From positions 124,001 through 188,000 of the forward strand of contig JAHEMJ010000014.1 of the NCBI GenBank assembly GCA_024643725.1: a stretch of DNA of 64,000 nucleotides, given 5' to 3'. Positions 8,008-18,727 of this stretch are shown piece after piece. A model generated the notes under the pieces. That model ran no database searches. It was not told the DNA's origin and worked only from the letters and a program-made list of their open reading frames with translations. How positions within the stretch are numbered: position 1 is the stretch's first letter; each line of letters begins with the position of its first letter. Origin of the DNA: Crocinitomicaceae bacterium. GTDB lineage: Bacteria > Bacteroidota > Bacteroidia > Flavobacteriales_D > Crocinitomicaceae. Made by a program: the position numbers and the translations under genes.

Positions 8008-8523
8008 ATGGCTAGACTCACGTATATCCAAGATAAAATCGTTTCCATCGAAGAAGCACAAAAACGGATTGCCTTGTTTCAACTGAAAAATGAAGCAGTT
8101 GTATTCACGAATGGTTGTTTTGATGTGTTGCATTTGGGTCACGTAACGTACTTAGCAGCGGCGGCGGATTTAGGGAAACGCCTCATCGTTGCCATCAACA
8201 CAGATGATTCTGTTCGAAGACTCGGGAAAGCACCCAATCGTCCAATTAATGATGCGCATGCCCGCGCTACGCTCATTGCAGCGCTTGGATTCGTTGATTT
8301 AGTTATTGCTTTCGATGAAGATACGCCACTGGAAGCGATACGCACCTTAAAGCCAGATGTTTTGGTCAAAGGCGCTGATTACGATCAAAATGAAGTAAAT
8401 CCATTAAAGTCTGGTTTCATTGTTGGCTCGGACATCGTGCGCGAAAACGGCGGAATTGTCCAAACAATTGACTTTGTTCATGGTTACTCAACCACGGAAA
8501 TTTTGAAAAAAGGAGCGCAATAA
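8008..8523 (+). CDS. rfaE2: D-glycero-beta-D-manno-heptose 1-phosphate adenylyltransferase
   Basis: This enzyme transfers AMP to heptose 1-phosphate to make ADP-heptose for the LPS inner core. The 171 aa protein has the nucleotidyltransferase signature FTNGCFDVLHLGH near residues 31-43, then LIVAINTDDSVRRLGK, LKPDVLVKGADY, and the C-terminal GYSTTEIL motif that replaces ISTTKII. It corresponds to the C-terminal domain of the bifunctional HldE; no kinase domain is attached. An upstream in-frame ATG at 7843 lies inside panD and is rejected in favour of MARLTYIQ at 8008. It ends two bases before the convergent AsmA-like gene. Confidence 0.95.
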   Translation: MARLTYIQDKIVSIEEAQKRIALFQLKNEAVVFTNGCFDVLHLGHVTYLAAAADLGKRLIVAINTDDSVRRLGKAPNRPINDAHARATLIAALGFVDLVIAFDEDTPLEAIRTLKPDVLVKGADYDQNEVNPLKSGFIVGSDIVRENGGIVQTIDFVHGYSTTEILKKGAQ

Positions 8524-8525
8524 GT

Positions 8526-11189
8526 TTATCCGCCTCCGTTTCCAAGTTTTACACCCGATTGTTGTTCCTTTTCCTGCTGTTCCTTCCAAGTATTCAAGGT
8601 CTTTTTCAATTTTGAGTCTTTTGTTTGTTTTTTCTCTTCTAAAAATTCCTGTTTACTTGCTGGTCCAAATTTGATTTTCAGTTCTTCCTTTGGAACATCT
8701 TTTGGCACATAGGCTTTCACGGTAGAATCTTTTTGAAAAAAGCCGAATTCGGACTTGAGCATGGATTTCGCTTGATCCTTCTCCTCAGCGCGGTAAGCCT
8801 GTGCTTGTGCTTTTCGTCCTTCTTTGTCCCATTCGTAAATGGGTTTGTCCAAGGTTCCATACATGCGAAGAAACAAACGCAAGCCCGTTCCATCATCTAA
8901 CACTTCTCCGAACTCATTTTTCGTCTCCATTTGTTTTAAGTCCCTGAATCGGAAAGCGAAGCGGTAGTCAATGTCATTATCAAACGTATGTTTTCCAGAA
9001 AGATCGAGGTCCATGGCTGAAGAACGAATGGTCATTTTTGGAATTTGAACGATGCTGTGTTGGATGAGAATACTATTTTCCATGGTTTGAAAATCCACGT
9101 CTTTGAGTCGTTTTTCCAGTACATCGATGTTGTCTTTGCCTAAGACAAGTTTTCCAGATTTCGTTTTTAAACTTTCGGTGATGTCCTTGAAAGAAGCCAC
9201 ATTTTTTAAGTGTCCATTGTAAACTTTCAAATCCAATTTTGCTTCAATACCATCGAGATTGATTCCCTTGGACAAGCTAAAAGGCGCTCGAAAAAACAAA
9301 TTTGCTTCTGCTTTTCCTGAAATGTTTTGATCGGTGATGACCGTTTGTTCGAAATTATTCCATTCCTTGAACAGCGGTTTAAACTTCAAGTTTTTACCTG
9401 CAATTTGCGTACTAATGAGAAATTTTTCAGCTTCTTTCTCTTCAATGATAAGCGCACCACTCACCAAAGCTTCCGCATTGACTAGGCTCAATTGTGGGAA
9501 ATGCAATCGGTGCGCCTCAATGTTCATTTTTCCGACAACATGTTCGAACAAGTGTTTATCATAATGCAGGTTTTCAATTTGCAAATTGATTTCTCCTTGA
9601 ATGTCATCTGGCAATGAGAAGACCGCCCCCGAGGCCATTTTTACTTCTTTTGAGGTGGTTCCTAAATCCTCTACATGCAAATCATTGCTTTCCAACAACA
9701 TGGTTGTCTTCAAATCGCCACGCTTGTTCAAGTATCCAAAAATATTCCCAAAGATGCCATTCAATCTTAAATCGCTTCCGCCAATTTTCAAGGATGCATT
9801 ATCAATTCCTGCTTCATTTCCACGCAAAAATAGCTGTCCATTTACTTGACTGAATGTGCGTTTATCTTTTTTTAACTTGAAGAAAATATTTTTCAATTGC
9901 AGTGTTCCGTTGCAATGATCCACATCCAAGGATCCCGTTTCTGCATTCGTTAACAGACCGAATTTCGTTTGAATGCCTACATTTCCTTGAATGGTTTCAA
10001 CATATGGCAACTTAAAAATGGCATGCACGATGGATAAGTTCATGGTTCCCTCCGCTTCACCTTCGACTTTCGGATGTTCAAATTCACTTAGTAAAAAATC
10101 TCCAGAGAAAGGTCCGCCGGCTGTTCGACAATGCACATTTTTCAAGGACAAAAACTCGCCGTTTTCTTCCGTTTTTTCATACGTTCCTACTAATTGAATG
10201 TCTTGGATTTTCAACCCGTGATATGGTTCGGTCAATCCGCCATTTTCTATGCCAAAATCACATTTGACGGCAAGAGGATCATTCGCAGCCATGCCACCGG
10301 AAACGGCTAGATGTACGTTCACCATCCCTTTTCCTTGGAATGATTTAACGTCCTTCGCTGCATCTAACGACAATTCATTCACCAATTGTACGAGTTGAAG
10401 GTCTTTCGATTGAAGGTCAAATTTGAGGCTGTCCTGCCCGACTTTACCAGTCAATAGAAAGGGCAAATGTTCGATTTGAAGGGCCGCACGTTTTACACGG
10501 AAAAGTCCACTTTTTTGATTCACATCAATCGCTAAGTCGAAGTCGAGTTTTTTATTTTTTAGCAAGGTAATCTCCCCGCTCTTTAACGCAATCAGTTTCA
10601 ATCGTCCAATGGCAGATGCTAGGTACTTTTCCGAGGAAAAATCGCCAGAAATGGAGCTCCGGTTTATTTTTGCTTGAAACGCTTGATGCGAAACAGCATT
10701 TTGATAAAACAGCCGCAGGGATTCCATGGATACTTCCTTCAAACTTAATTTAAAATCTGTGCTGGATTGAGCAGGTGTTGGTTTTAAGATGTCGTAATTC
10801 CCTTGTCCTTTTTCGTTGTAACGGATACTTAATTTCCCCGGAGCAACTTCAATTGTTTTTATGTGGTATTTTCCGTGATAGATGTCCAACGGATTAAACG
10901 AGAGCCTTACTTTTTCCGAATAAAATAAGGTGTCTGTTTTACGCGCATTAGGCAAGGCATCTTGAATAAAAATCTGTTCAAAGTCGACCGATAAATCCGG
11001 GAAAGAACCCCAAAATGCTAGGTCCATGGATGACACCTGAATGGGGGATTTTAAATGCGTGTTCACTTCTGTTAAAACCACGCCGCAAATTCGATCCTTA
11101 AAGAAATAAACAGTCGCTGTGATGATGAAACACAAACTAAGTAGTGGGATCAAAACCCATTTTAAGAAAATTCGGAGCGCTGTTTTCAT
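8526..11189 (-). CDS. AsmA family protein
   Basis: An 887 aa envelope protein with one N-terminal membrane anchor (residues about 6-30, KWVLIPLLSLCFIITATVYFF). A long repetitive beta-rich periplasmic body with AsmA/AsmA-like C-terminal character follows, including the early LSFNPLDIYHGKYHIKTIEV-like segment. The end is charged and low in complexity (KKQTKDSKLKKTL, EQQEKEQQ). By analogy with AsmA, TamB and YhdP it may take part in lipid transport or outer membrane homeostasis between the membranes; the specific role is inference. It is a single gene, facing the rfaE2-like gene. Confidence 0.88.
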   Translation of the reverse strand: MKTALRIFLKWVLIPLLSLCFIITATVYFFKDRICGVVLTEVNTHLKSPIQVSSMDLAFWGSFPDLSVDFEQIFIQDALPNARKTDTLFYSEKVRLSFNPLDIYHGKYHIKTIEVAPGKLSIRYNEKGQGNYDILKPTPAQSSTDFKLSLKEVSMESLRLFYQNAVSHQAFQAKINRSSISGDFSSEKYLASAIGRLKLIALKSGEITLLKNKKLDFDLAIDVNQKSGLFRVKRAALQIEHLPFLLTGKVGQDSLKFDLQSKDLQLVQLVNELSLDAAKDVKSFQGKGMVNVHLAVSGGMAANDPLAVKCDFGIENGGLTEPYHGLKIQDIQLVGTYEKTEENGEFLSLKNVHCRTAGGPFSGDFLLSEFEHPKVEGEAEGTMNLSIVHAIFKLPYVETIQGNVGIQTKFGLLTNAETGSLDVDHCNGTLQLKNIFFKLKKDKRTFSQVNGQLFLRGNEAGIDNASLKIGGSDLRLNGIFGNIFGYLNKRGDLKTTMLLESNDLHVEDLGTTSKEVKMASGAVFSLPDDIQGEINLQIENLHYDKHLFEHVVGKMNIEAHRLHFPQLSLVNAEALVSGALIIEEKEAEKFLISTQIAGKNLKFKPLFKEWNNFEQTVITDQNISGKAEANLFFRAPFSLSKGINLDGIEAKLDLKVYNGHLKNVASFKDITESLKTKSGKLVLGKDNIDVLEKRLKDVDFQTMENSILIQHSIVQIPKMTIRSSAMDLDLSGKHTFDNDIDYRFAFRFRDLKQMETKNEFGEVLDDGTGLRLFLRMYGTLDKPIYEWDKEGRKAQAQAYRAEEKDQAKSMLKSEFGFFQKDSTVKAYVPKDVPKEELKIKFGPASKQEFLEEKKQTKDSKLKKTLNTWKEQQEKEQQSGVKLGNGGG

Positions 11190-11328
11190 AGTGGTCTGAC
11201 GAAGTTAGGTCATGAATGGGTACACGGACATCAAAAAGTCCGGTATTTATTAACTCGAATTTGTCAGTTCGTCACATAAATTATCAGCGAATTACCTTAG
11301 TTGAATTAGTAATTTTCATGAGATGACT

Positions 11329-11336
11329 TATCTTTG
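11329..11336 (+). promoter_or_regulatory. -7 box for lysS
   Basis: TATCTTTG matches TAnnTTTG, 19 bases before the ATG at 11356. It excludes the in-frame ATG at 11323, which lies upstream of this box. Confidence 0.6.
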
Positions 11337-11355
11337 TGGTCTTAATTCTATTCAC

Positions 11356-13062
11356 ATGAGTCACATCGAACTTTCGGAACAGGAAATCCTGCGAAGAGAA
11401 TCCCTTCAAAAACTACGTGATTTGGGCATCGACCCTTATCCGGCTGCGTTGTACCCCGTTAATGCGTACGCTAGCCAACTGAAGCAGGATTTCGAAGATG
11501 GAAAGGAAGTTTGTTTGGCAGGAAGAATGATGTCTCAGCGCATCATGGGGAAAGCCTCGTTCGCAGAATTGCAAGATGCTTCCGGTAGAATTCAAGTATA
11601 TTTCAACCGCGATGAAATTTGTCCAGGAGAAGACAAAACACTTTACAACGAAGTTTTCAAAAAATTACTCGATTTAGGCGATTTTATTGGGGTAAAAGGA
11701 CACGTGTTCAAGACGCAAGTTGGAGAAATTTCCGTCCATGTACATTCCTTTACGGTGTTGAGCAAATCATTGCGTCCGTTACCGTTGCCAAAAACGGATA
11801 CGGAAGGTAACGTTCACGATGCTTTTACAGATCCCGAATTGCGCTACCGTCAACGATACGTTGATTTGGTGGTGAATCCACAAGTAAAAGATGTGTTCAT
11901 TAAACGAACAAAATTATTCAATGCCATGCGTCAGTTTTTCAATGAAGCTGGCTATATGGAGGTCGAAACGCCTATCTTGCAGGCAATCCCTGGTGGCGCT
12001 TCGGCAAGACCATTTATCACGCATCACAATGCCTTGGACATTCCATTATACATGCGCATAGCGAATGAGCTCTACTTAAAACGATTGATCGTAGGTGGAT
12101 TCGATGGCGTATATGAATTTTCCAAAAACTTCAGAAATGAAGGAATGGATCGTACGCATAATCCTGAGTTCACAGCCATGGAAATTTACGTTTCCTACAA
12201 GGACTACAATTGGATGATGGACTTCACTGAACAATTGTTGGAGCATTGTGCCATAAGCGTAAATGGTACCACAAACGCAACTTTTGGCGAGCATCACATC
12301 GATTTCAAAGCACCATACAAACGCGTCACGATGCGTCAATCCATCATCGATTTTACCGGATTTGATATTGATGGTAAATCGGAAGATGAATTGCGTGCTG
12401 CGGCAAAAGGCATGGGAATCGCAGTAGATGAAACCATGGGTAAAGGAAAATTAATCGATGAGATTTTCGGAGCGAAATGCGAAGGAAACTACATTCAACC
12501 AACCTTCATTACCGATTATCCAAAAGAAATGTCGCCTTTGTGTAAGGTACACCGTGACAATCCAGAATTAACGGAGCGCTTTGAGCTAATGGTCTGCGGA
12601 AAAGAGGTGGCAAATGCGTATTCTGAGTTGAATGATCCAATTGATCAGCGCGAGCGCTTTGAAGAACAATTGCGTTTGCAAGAAAAAGGTGACGACGAAG
12701 CAATGTTTATCGACCAAGACTTTTTACGTGCCTTGGAATATGGAATGCCGCCGACAAGTGGACTCGGAATCGGAATGGATCGATTAATCATGTATTTAAC
12801 AAACAATGCATCGATTCAAGAAATCTTATTCTTCCCTCAGATGCGTCCAGAAACCAAATCCGTTAAAATTGAACTGAACGAGAACGAACAAGCGATTTTT
12901 ACTGCGGTGCAAAAAGTGAATGAAGCAGTTCTACCTGAGCTTCGTGCACAATTCTCGGACATGAGTAATAAAGCTTGGGATAACAGCGTGAAAATGTTGA
13001 CGAAAAACAATCTTTTGAAAGTCAGCAAAGAAGGAGAAATCCTTTACATCCGTTTGGTTTAA
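11356..13062 (+). CDS. lysS: Lysine--tRNA ligase (class II)
   Basis: This enzyme charges tRNA-Lys in the cytoplasm. The 568 aa protein has an N-terminal anticodon-binding OB fold (about 50-150), then the class II catalytic core: motif 1 around VETPILQAIPGGASARPF, motif 2 FRNEGMDRTHNPEF, and motif 3 GLGIGMDRLIMYL. The start MSHIELSEQE was chosen because the in-frame ATG 33 bases upstream lies before the promoter box. It ends five bases before the convergent T9SS gene; the C-terminal extension of about 60 residues after motif 3 (VKIELNENEQ onwards) is also found in other Bacteroidota LysS. Confidence 0.97.
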   Translation: MSHIELSEQEILRRESLQKLRDLGIDPYPAALYPVNAYASQLKQDFEDGKEVCLAGRMMSQRIMGKASFAELQDASGRIQVYFNRDEICPGEDKTLYNEVFKKLLDLGDFIGVKGHVFKTQVGEISVHVHSFTVLSKSLRPLPLPKTDTEGNVHDAFTDPELRYRQRYVDLVVNPQVKDVFIKRTKLFNAMRQFFNEAGYMEVETPILQAIPGGASARPFITHHNALDIPLYMRIANELYLKRLIVGGFDGVYEFSKNFRNEGMDRTHNPEFTAMEIYVSYKDYNWMMDFTEQLLEHCAISVNGTTNATFGEHHIDFKAPYKRVTMRQSIIDFTGFDIDGKSEDELRAAAKGMGIAVDETMGKGKLIDEIFGAKCEGNYIQPTFITDYPKEMSPLCKVHRDNPELTERFELMVCGKEVANAYSELNDPIDQRERFEEQLRLQEKGDDEAMFIDQDFLRALEYGMPPTSGLGIGMDRLIMYLTNNASIQEILFFPQMRPETKSVKIELNENEQAIFTAVQKVNEAVLPELRAQFSDMSNKAWDNSVKMLTKNNLLKVSKEGEILYIRLV

Positions 13063-13067
13063 GATTC

Positions 13068-14468
13068 TTACTCGTAAGGAAGCCATTTTAAGGTTTCTGT
13101 CTGAGACTCTCCTAAATAATTGGTCCAAGACACGCGTACAAAATAGCATCCCGCTGCATCCATGGCAGGGAGTTTTGTGTACGACTGATGCGCTATCGTA
13201 AATGCTGTTATTTTTCGTCCTTGTGCATCATCGATGCGGACGTCAAATGTTTCTTGATCATCTTTTGGCATGCGAACAAACACTTCCTCTCCTAGAGAAG
13301 ATGGATTTGGATACAATTGAACATGATCGGTGCTTTCAGGCGTGAAGATGGATCTATCAAACTTGAATAAGAAAAATCCATTGTTTCGGTCGGAAATCAA
13401 GATGCGATCACTTGGTAGGATGGCATGCACTCCCCATGCACCCCACATGGAAAATCCATTGGTGGTAGCATTGTCGATATAGGTATCATACACACCAATT
13501 TCTGTTGGTGGATTATTGCGCAAATCGAAGATGCGTAATCCATCATTATAGTAGGATACAAAAGCGAAGTCGTTCGTGATTTGCACATTATGTGGCGTCT
13601 TGGCATAGGGTATATTCTCGGTGCCAAAAAACTGTTGCACTTGAATTTGTCCAGCAGCATTGACTTGACATCTTTTCAAAGGTAATCCGGCTGTTTCGTC
13701 CGCAAACACATAGGTTTTTCCATCCGGACTCAACCAACCTTGGTGATTGTAACCTTGCTGTGGATAGAAGCTTAAGTTATTCAAGTAAGTTGGATTCGAA
13801 GGATTCGAAAAGTTGTAGGTACGAATGCCATCAAAACCACAATTTAAAATCGCTTTGTTGTCACGAACATACAAGTCATGCACTTCGGGAATGTCATTTG
13901 GCCCTTCCCAAAGTAGGGCAGGATAAGTGGGATTCGCTAGGGAATAAACGCGCATTGGGACAATGCCAAGCTCATTACCATTCACTATCGGATTAACCAA
14001 TGTTAAATAAAGCAAGGCATTCGATGAATCGATAAATAAGTTATGCGATTTTCCGAAATTTTGGTCCTGCAAGTCTGCAACAAGGTGCACAGAATCAGGT
14101 AAAAAAGTTAGATCCATGATTTGAAGGCTACTTGGACCTTCATCACAAATGGCATAGAGGTAATTTTGGTAATGTTTATATTCTCTTGTTATGACTTGAG
14201 CAGATTGAAAACGACCGGGAACAAAATCAACGAAACGCAAACTATCTTGCGCTGTCAATTCAAAGATGTGTGCGCCTTGGGTTGAACCGATAACACCATA
14301 TTCTTTTCCGTTTTGAACGAAGCCCCAGCAACTACTGAAACGTACTTGACTGGAACTCGTCATGATGGTATCAGAGAACCAATGATCTAACAACTGAACA
14401 TTCTTTATTTCCTGCGTCCAAAAGGAAGTAGCCAGTGAACAACAAAAAACAAAGAACAGGCATTTCAT
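13068..14468 (-). CDS. Choice-of-anchor B family protein with T9SS type A sorting domain
   Basis: A 466 aa secreted protein with an N-terminal signal peptide (MKCLFFVFCCSLATSFW). A propeller-like body of the choice-of-anchor-B type follows, with conserved segments WGFVQNGKEYGVIGSTQG, KSHNLFID, PEVHDLYVRDNKAILNCG and QGWLSPDGKTYVFADET. The last 80 residues form a T9SS type A sorting domain beginning VQLYPNPSS. It should be exported by Sec, then by the type IX system, and anchored or released at the cell surface. The function is unknown, although related proteins contain LVIVD-type repeats. It lies five bases downstream of the TrmH-like gene in the same direction, so probable co-transcription is fortuitous rather than functional. 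Confidence 0.88.
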   Translation of the reverse strand: MKCLFFVFCCSLATSFWTQEIKNVQLLDHWFSDTIMTSSSQVRFSSCWGFVQNGKEYGVIGSTQGAHIFELTAQDSLRFVDFVPGRFQSAQVITREYKHYQNYLYAICDEGPSSLQIMDLTFLPDSVHLVADLQDQNFGKSHNLFIDSSNALLYLTLVNPIVNGNELGIVPMRVYSLANPTYPALLWEGPNDIPEVHDLYVRDNKAILNCGFDGIRTYNFSNPSNPTYLNNLSFYPQQGYNHQGWLSPDGKTYVFADETAGLPLKRCQVNAAGQIQVQQFFGTENIPYAKTPHNVQITNDFAFVSYYNDGLRIFDLRNNPPTEIGVYDTYIDNATTNGFSMWGAWGVHAILPSDRILISDRNNGFFLFKFDRSIFTPESTDHVQLYPNPSSLGEEVFVRMPKDDQETFDVRIDDAQGRKITAFTIAHQSYTKLPAMDAAGCYFVRVSWTNYLGESQTETLKWLPYE

Positions 14469-14473
14469 CGGAT

Positions 14474-15016
14474 TCAGATATAGCGTTTACAAAACTCCCA
14501 CATTACGATGCCCGCACAGACACTCACATTTAAACTATGTTTTGTTCCAAATTGTGGGATTTCAATCACGTAATCGGAAGCATCAACGACCTCTTGATTT
14601 ACGCCATTGACCTCATTTCCAAAAACCAAGGCAAATTTTTCGTTCGGTAAATGAGAAATATCTTGCAACATCGTTGTTTTTTCAGTCTGTTCAATGGTAC
14701 AAACCGCATAAGCTTGTTCACGCAATTCTTCCACTAGTTCATGGATATTTGAACGGTATTCCCATGAGACAGTGTCCGTTGCTCCTAAAGCCGTTTTGTG
14801 AATATCTCGATGCGGTGGACAAGCGGTAATGCCGCACAAGTAGACTTTCTCCACATTGAAGGCGTCGCTGGTGCGAAAAAAAGAACCAATGTTATTTAAA
14901 GAACGAATGTCGTCTAACACAATAACGAGTGGATTTTTCGCTTGATTTTTAAACTGTTCCTCCGAAACACGGTTGAGTTCCCAGAGTTTTAATTTTTTGT
15001 TTTTCGTTCCGTCCAT
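14474..15016 (-). CDS. TrmH/SpoU family RNA 2'-O-methyltransferase
   Basis: A SAM-dependent SPOUT methyltransferase for tRNA or rRNA ribose. The three family motifs are present: NNIGSFFRTSDAF (motif 1), FALVFGNEVNGV (motif 2) and IEIPQFGTKHSLNVSVCAG (motif 3, the knot). At about 180 aa it lacks the N-terminal L30e-like domain of RlmB and resembles TrmH/TrmL-size enzymes; the exact target nucleotide cannot be told. The ATG at 15016 is chosen over an in-frame TTG at 15028 because a -7 promoter box (15026-15033, minus strand) covers that TTG. Confidence 0.9.
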   Translation of the reverse strand: MDGTKNKKLKLWELNRVSEEQFKNQAKNPLVIVLDDIRSLNNIGSFFRTSDAFNVEKVYLCGITACPPHRDIHKTALGATDTVSWEYRSNIHELVEELREQAYAVCTIEQTEKTTMLQDISHLPNEKFALVFGNEVNGVNQEVVDASDYVIEIPQFGTKHSLNVSVCAGIVMWEFCKRYI

Positions 15017-15025
15017 AATCAGAAT

Positions 15026-15033
15026 CAAAGTTA
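15026..15033 (-). promoter_or_regulatory. -7 box for the TrmH-like gene
   Basis: The minus strand reads TAACTTTG, matching TAnnTTTG, 9 bases before the ATG at 15016. Confidence 0.5.
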
Positions 15034-15121
15034 ATAGGAATTGTTAAAATGTTCTTGTTCGAGGGTGTGGAAGACCACATAAAAATTCCTAATTTTAAAT
15101 TCCAATTTTAATTCACAGCAG

Positions 15122-17749
15122 TTGTCAAAATCGCATCCAGAAAAAGCAGTCGCGGAAACGCCTCTGATGAAGCAATACAATCAAATTAAAGCGCGTCATC
15201 CCGAGGCTTTGTTGTTGTTTCGTGTCGGTGATTTTTACGAGACCTTTGGAGAAGATGCCATCAAAACATCCCGTATTTTGGGGATTATTTTAACAAAGCG
15301 TGGCAGTGGTTCGGCAAACGAAATTGAATTAGCAGGATTTCCGCATCATTCACTTGACACCTACCTGCCAAAACTTGTTCGTGCGGGACAACGTGTCGCT
15401 ATCTGCGACCAATTGGAAGATCCGAAAATGACCAAGACCATTGTGAAACGTGGGGTCACAGAATTAGTGACGCCGGGAGTTTCCTTCAATGATCAAGTAT
15501 TGGATCAAGCTAGAAATAATTTTCTTTGTGCGGTGCATTTTGATAAACAAGACATCGGAATCGCCTTTTTGGATGTTTCCACAGGGGAATTCATGGTGGC
15601 ACAAGGAAATAAAGAATATATGGATAAATTAATCAGTGGATTCGAACCCACTGAGATTATTTATCAAAAAAATAAACGTGCGTCCTTTGAACAACAATTT
15701 GGCGAACAACATTTCACTTTTCGCTTAGAAGACTGGGTCTATACGAGTGATTACGCCCATGAAATGCTGACCAAACATTTCGGGACAAAATCATTAAAAG
15801 GATTTGGTATTGAAGGAATGTCCGCGGCGATCATTGCCGCAGGGGCGGTGTTTCATTATTTGAATGAGAATCAACATCACCGCTTAGGACACATTTCCAA
15901 GATATCACGCATTGAAGAAGAGAAATATGTTTGGTTGGATCGTTTCACCGTGAGAAATCTAGAATTGATTTACTCGGCCAATGAAAATGCGGTAACCCTT
16001 TCGGATGTTCTTGATAAAACGTTGACTCCTATGGGAGGCCGACAAATGAAGCGGTGGATTGTCCTGCCGTTGAAGGATCAAAAACCAATTGAAGAGCGCT
16101 TGGACATTGTTGATTTTTTAGTCCAGAATACGGAAATCAGTTATGAAATCGGACAGCGTCTCAAAGAAATCGGTGATTTAGAACGCTTGATTTCCAAAGT
16201 AGCCGTTGGAAAAGTGAATCCCAAGGAAGTGATGCATTTGCGTCGTACCCTATTACAAATTGATCCGATTAAAGCCCTCTTGAAGGATGGTGATATGATT
16301 GCATTGAAAAAGCTAACGGAGCAACTCAATGGATGTAATACTCTAATCGAACTGATTGAAAATACTTTGTGCGATGAACCAGTGGCACAAGTAGGAAAAG
16401 GAATGATCATCCGTCCTGGCTTTCATAAAGAACTAGATGATTTGCGCGAAATTTCCTTTAACGGAAAAGATTTCCTTGAGCAAATTCAAGAACGCGAATC
16501 TAAAAGAACGGGAATTCCGAGTTTAAAAATAGCTTTCAATAATGTATTTGGTTACTACATTGAAGTACGAAATACCCATAAGGATAAGGTTCCAGAAGAT
16601 TGGATTCGTAAACAAACCTTGGTGAATGCCGAGCGATACATTACGGAAGAATTAAAGGAATACGAAGGGAAAATTCTCGGTGCAGAAGAAAAAATCTATG
16701 CCATTGAAGCAAGACTTTTCCAAGATTTGGTTTTTAGCATGGCAGATTACATTCAGCCAATCCAGCACAATGCACTACTCATTGCGCGACTAGATTGTTT
16801 GTATTCGTTTTCGTTAACTGCTACTGAAAATAAGTATGTGCGTCCAGAGATCAATGATGGATTGTGCTTACGCATTGAAAATGGTCGTCATCCAGTGATT
16901 GAAAAACGCTTGCCATTGGGTGAATCGTACATTGCCAATGATGTACTATTAGACAATAACGACCAACAAATCATCATGATTACCGGTCCAAACATGAGTG
17001 GTAAAAGTGCCATTTTACGTCAAACGGCGCTAATTGTTCTTATGGCGCAAATGGGCTGTTTTGTCCCTGCCGATTCGGCAAAAATTGGATTAATCGATAA
17101 GGTTTTTACGCGTGTAGGTGCTTCTGATAATATCTCCTCCGGAGAATCTACCTTCATGGTGGAGATGAACGAGACGGCAAGTATTTTGAACAATATTTCG
17201 GAACGAAGTTTAATTCTTTTAGATGAAATTGGACGTGGAACAAGTACGTATGATGGAATTTCCATTGCTTGGTCCATTGCCGAATTCCTTCACGAAAATC
17301 CAACAGCAAAATGCAAAACGCTTTTTGCAACCCATTACCATGAATTGAATGAAATGGCGAAGAGTTTCGAGCGGATTCGGAACTATAACGTTTCTGTGAA
17401 AGAACTAGGTGACCGTGTTTTGTTTCTGAGAAAATTAACACCCGGCGGAAGTGCGCATTCCTTTGGAATTCACGTTGCACGGATGGCCGGTATGCCTCCA
17501 ATGGTCCTCAAACGTGCGGAGCAGGTTCTCAAAGATTTAGAATTTTCACACGCCAACGTGGGGAGCACAGATTCAGGTAAAAAATCGAAAAAAGATAAAG
17601 ATCCAAACATGCAATTGAGTTTTTTCCAATTAAACGACCCTGTTTTGGAACAAATTCACGAAGAATTGATTGGTATTGACATTAACACCTTAACTCCGGT
17701 TGAAGCATTAATGAAGTTGAACGAAATTAAAAAATTAACTGGTGGATAA
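15122..17749 (+). CDS. mutS: DNA mismatch repair protein MutS
   Basis: Recognises base mismatches and small loops and starts repair with MutL. At 875 aa it has the usual MutS1 layout: N-terminal mismatch-binding domain with [13 protein letters not shown] (the Phe-X-Glu wedge FYE), connector, core and clamp, then the ATPase with Walker [14 protein letters not shown], Walker [17 protein letters not shown] and the ATHYHEL segment. The start is TTG ([10 protein letters not shown]); the first ATG is 15 codons in, at MKQYNQIK, but the residues before it (ETPL) are the usual MutS N-terminus. The last 8 bases overlap the next gene. Confidence 0.97.
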   Translation: MSKSHPEKAVAETPLMKQYNQIKARHPEALLLFRVGDFYETFGEDAIKTSRILGIILTKRGSGSANEIELAGFPHHSLDTYLPKLVRAGQRVAICDQLEDPKMTKTIVKRGVTELVTPGVSFNDQVLDQARNNFLCAVHFDKQDIGIAFLDVSTGEFMVAQGNKEYMDKLISGFEPTEIIYQKNKRASFEQQFGEQHFTFRLEDWVYTSDYAHEMLTKHFGTKSLKGFGIEGMSAAIIAAGAVFHYLNENQHHRLGHISKISRIEEEKYVWLDRFTVRNLELIYSANENAVTLSDVLDKTLTPMGGRQMKRWIVLPLKDQKPIEERLDIVDFLVQNTEISYEIGQRLKEIGDLERLISKVAVGKVNPKEVMHLRRTLLQIDPIKALLKDGDMIALKKLTEQLNGCNTLIELIENTLCDEPVAQVGKGMIIRPGFHKELDDLREISFNGKDFLEQIQERESKRTGIPSLKIAFNNVFGYYIEVRNTHKDKVPEDWIRKQTLVNAERYITEELKEYEGKILGAEEKIYAIEARLFQDLVFSMADYIQPIQHNALLIARLDCLYSFSLTATENKYVRPEINDGLCLRIENGRHPVIEKRLPLGESYIANDVLLDNNDQQIIMITGPNMSGKSAILRQTALIVLMAQMGCFVPADSAKIGLIDKVFTRVGASDNISSGESTFMVEMNETASILNNISERSLILLDEIGRGTSTYDGISIAWSIAEFLHENPTAKCKTLFATHYHELNEMAKSFERIRNYNVSVKELGDRVLFLRKLTPGGSAHSFGIHVARMAGMPPMVLKRAEQVLKDLEFSHANVGSTDSGKKSKKDKDPNMQLSFFQLNDPVLEQIHEELIGIDINTLTPVEALMKLNEIKKLTGG

Positions 17750-18659
17750 AATCAAGTTTTACGTCCTTTTTGCACTGGTATCTTCGTTCCTTTTTTCGTG
17801 CGCGATTGAAGAAGCAAAACCACTTTCTGACCGCAAATTAGTCATCGCCTCTGACTTTTTAAAAGAAAAAGATGTGCGCTTATTTCGTGCGTTTTCAAAG
17901 GAAAGTCACGTGAAAGTAGAAATACGTCACATGACAGCAGATTCCATTAGTACTTACTTGAAGAAAGCAGGATTTAATGCGAATATAGACTTGGTGTTTA
18001 TCCGTTCCCTTATGGGTGTTAAAACACTGGAACATCAATCGTTTCAAGAAGTAGAGCCCGCATTTCTATCCGAACAGGGCATTCGATTACATCCCATCAT
18101 AGATCATTGGTTTGCTGCCGGAGTTGATCCTTTTGTGATTTCCTATTTGCCGGATAGTTTGGACAAGCCAGCATCTTACCGCGAGTTGAGTAAGGACTTC
18201 CTTTGGACAAGTCCCAACTTTCGTTCCTTGACTGTGCTAAAAGCGCAGGCAAAATTGCAATTGCAGTCCATTCCAAAAAAGAATAGGAAGAAAACACCTA
18301 CGTTCAAAGAATGGAGTCGTGGGCTGAAAGACCACCGCATCAATTATGTAGAAGGAGATAGTACAGCAAGTACGCAATTACTGCTCTTGACTTATCACGA
18401 TTACCTGAGCAACGCAAAATTGGTCAGATCCAAAAAACGTGTGGTTGTCTTTCCGACAAAAACGTATGTCGATTATTTTGGTTTTGCCATTGTGCCTCAA
18501 GCAAAGCACTATCCCTTCGCCAAGCGCTTCCTTTCCTATTGGAATGAGCATGCTGAAAATGCACGTTTTTTAAGACGCTTTGGTATGCGGCCATCGGCAC
18601 TTAAACAGCAAAAAAAGGCGCGCTATATTTCGGCGAAAAAAATTCTAGAGGCACTTTAA
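17742..18659 (+). CDS. ABC-transporter-type substrate-binding lipoprotein
   Basis: A 305 aa protein with a lipoprotein signal ([11 protein letters not shown]) and a body resembling extracellular solute-binding proteins of the iron/thiamine type ([14 protein letters not shown] near the start, then [24 protein letters not shown] and a C-terminal [22 protein letters not shown]). No permease or ATPase gene is adjacent, so its ligand and partner are unknown; it could have a non-transport role. It starts with GTG inside the end of mutS (8-base overlap), indicating translational coupling to mutS, an unexpected partner. Confidence 0.75.
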   Translation: MDKIKFYVLFALVSSFLFSCAIEEAKPLSDRKLVIASDFLKEKDVRLFRAFSKESHVKVEIRHMTADSISTYLKKAGFNANIDLVFIRSLMGVKTLEHQSFQEVEPAFLSEQGIRLHPIIDHWFAAGVDPFVISYLPDSLDKPASYRELSKDFLWTSPNFRSLTVLKAQAKLQLQSIPKKNRKKTPTFKEWSRGLKDHRINYVEGDSTASTQLLLLTYHDYLSNAKLVRSKKRVVVFPTKTYVDYFGFAIVPQAKHYPFAKRFLSYWNEHAENARFLRRFGMRPSALKQQKKARYISAKKILEAL

Positions 18660-18700
18660 GAATTGTCACTTATGTTTCCGTTTGGAAGCAATCTATTCCG

Positions 18701-18708
18701 TAATTTTG
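18701..18708 (+). promoter_or_regulatory. -7 box for the bacilliredoxin gene
   Basis: TAATTTTG matches TAnnTTTG, with TTTG at 18681-18684 as a possible -33 element (spacer 16, slightly short). The ATG follows at 18728. Confidence 0.55.
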
Positions 18709-18727
18709 TATTCTAAAATCGCAAGAA

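Noticed and set aside
11231..11253. Small hairpin CGGAC/GTCCG upstream of the AsmA-like gene
   Set aside because: Five base pairs with an eight-base loop, no T-run and no recognisable regulatory role; likely chance.
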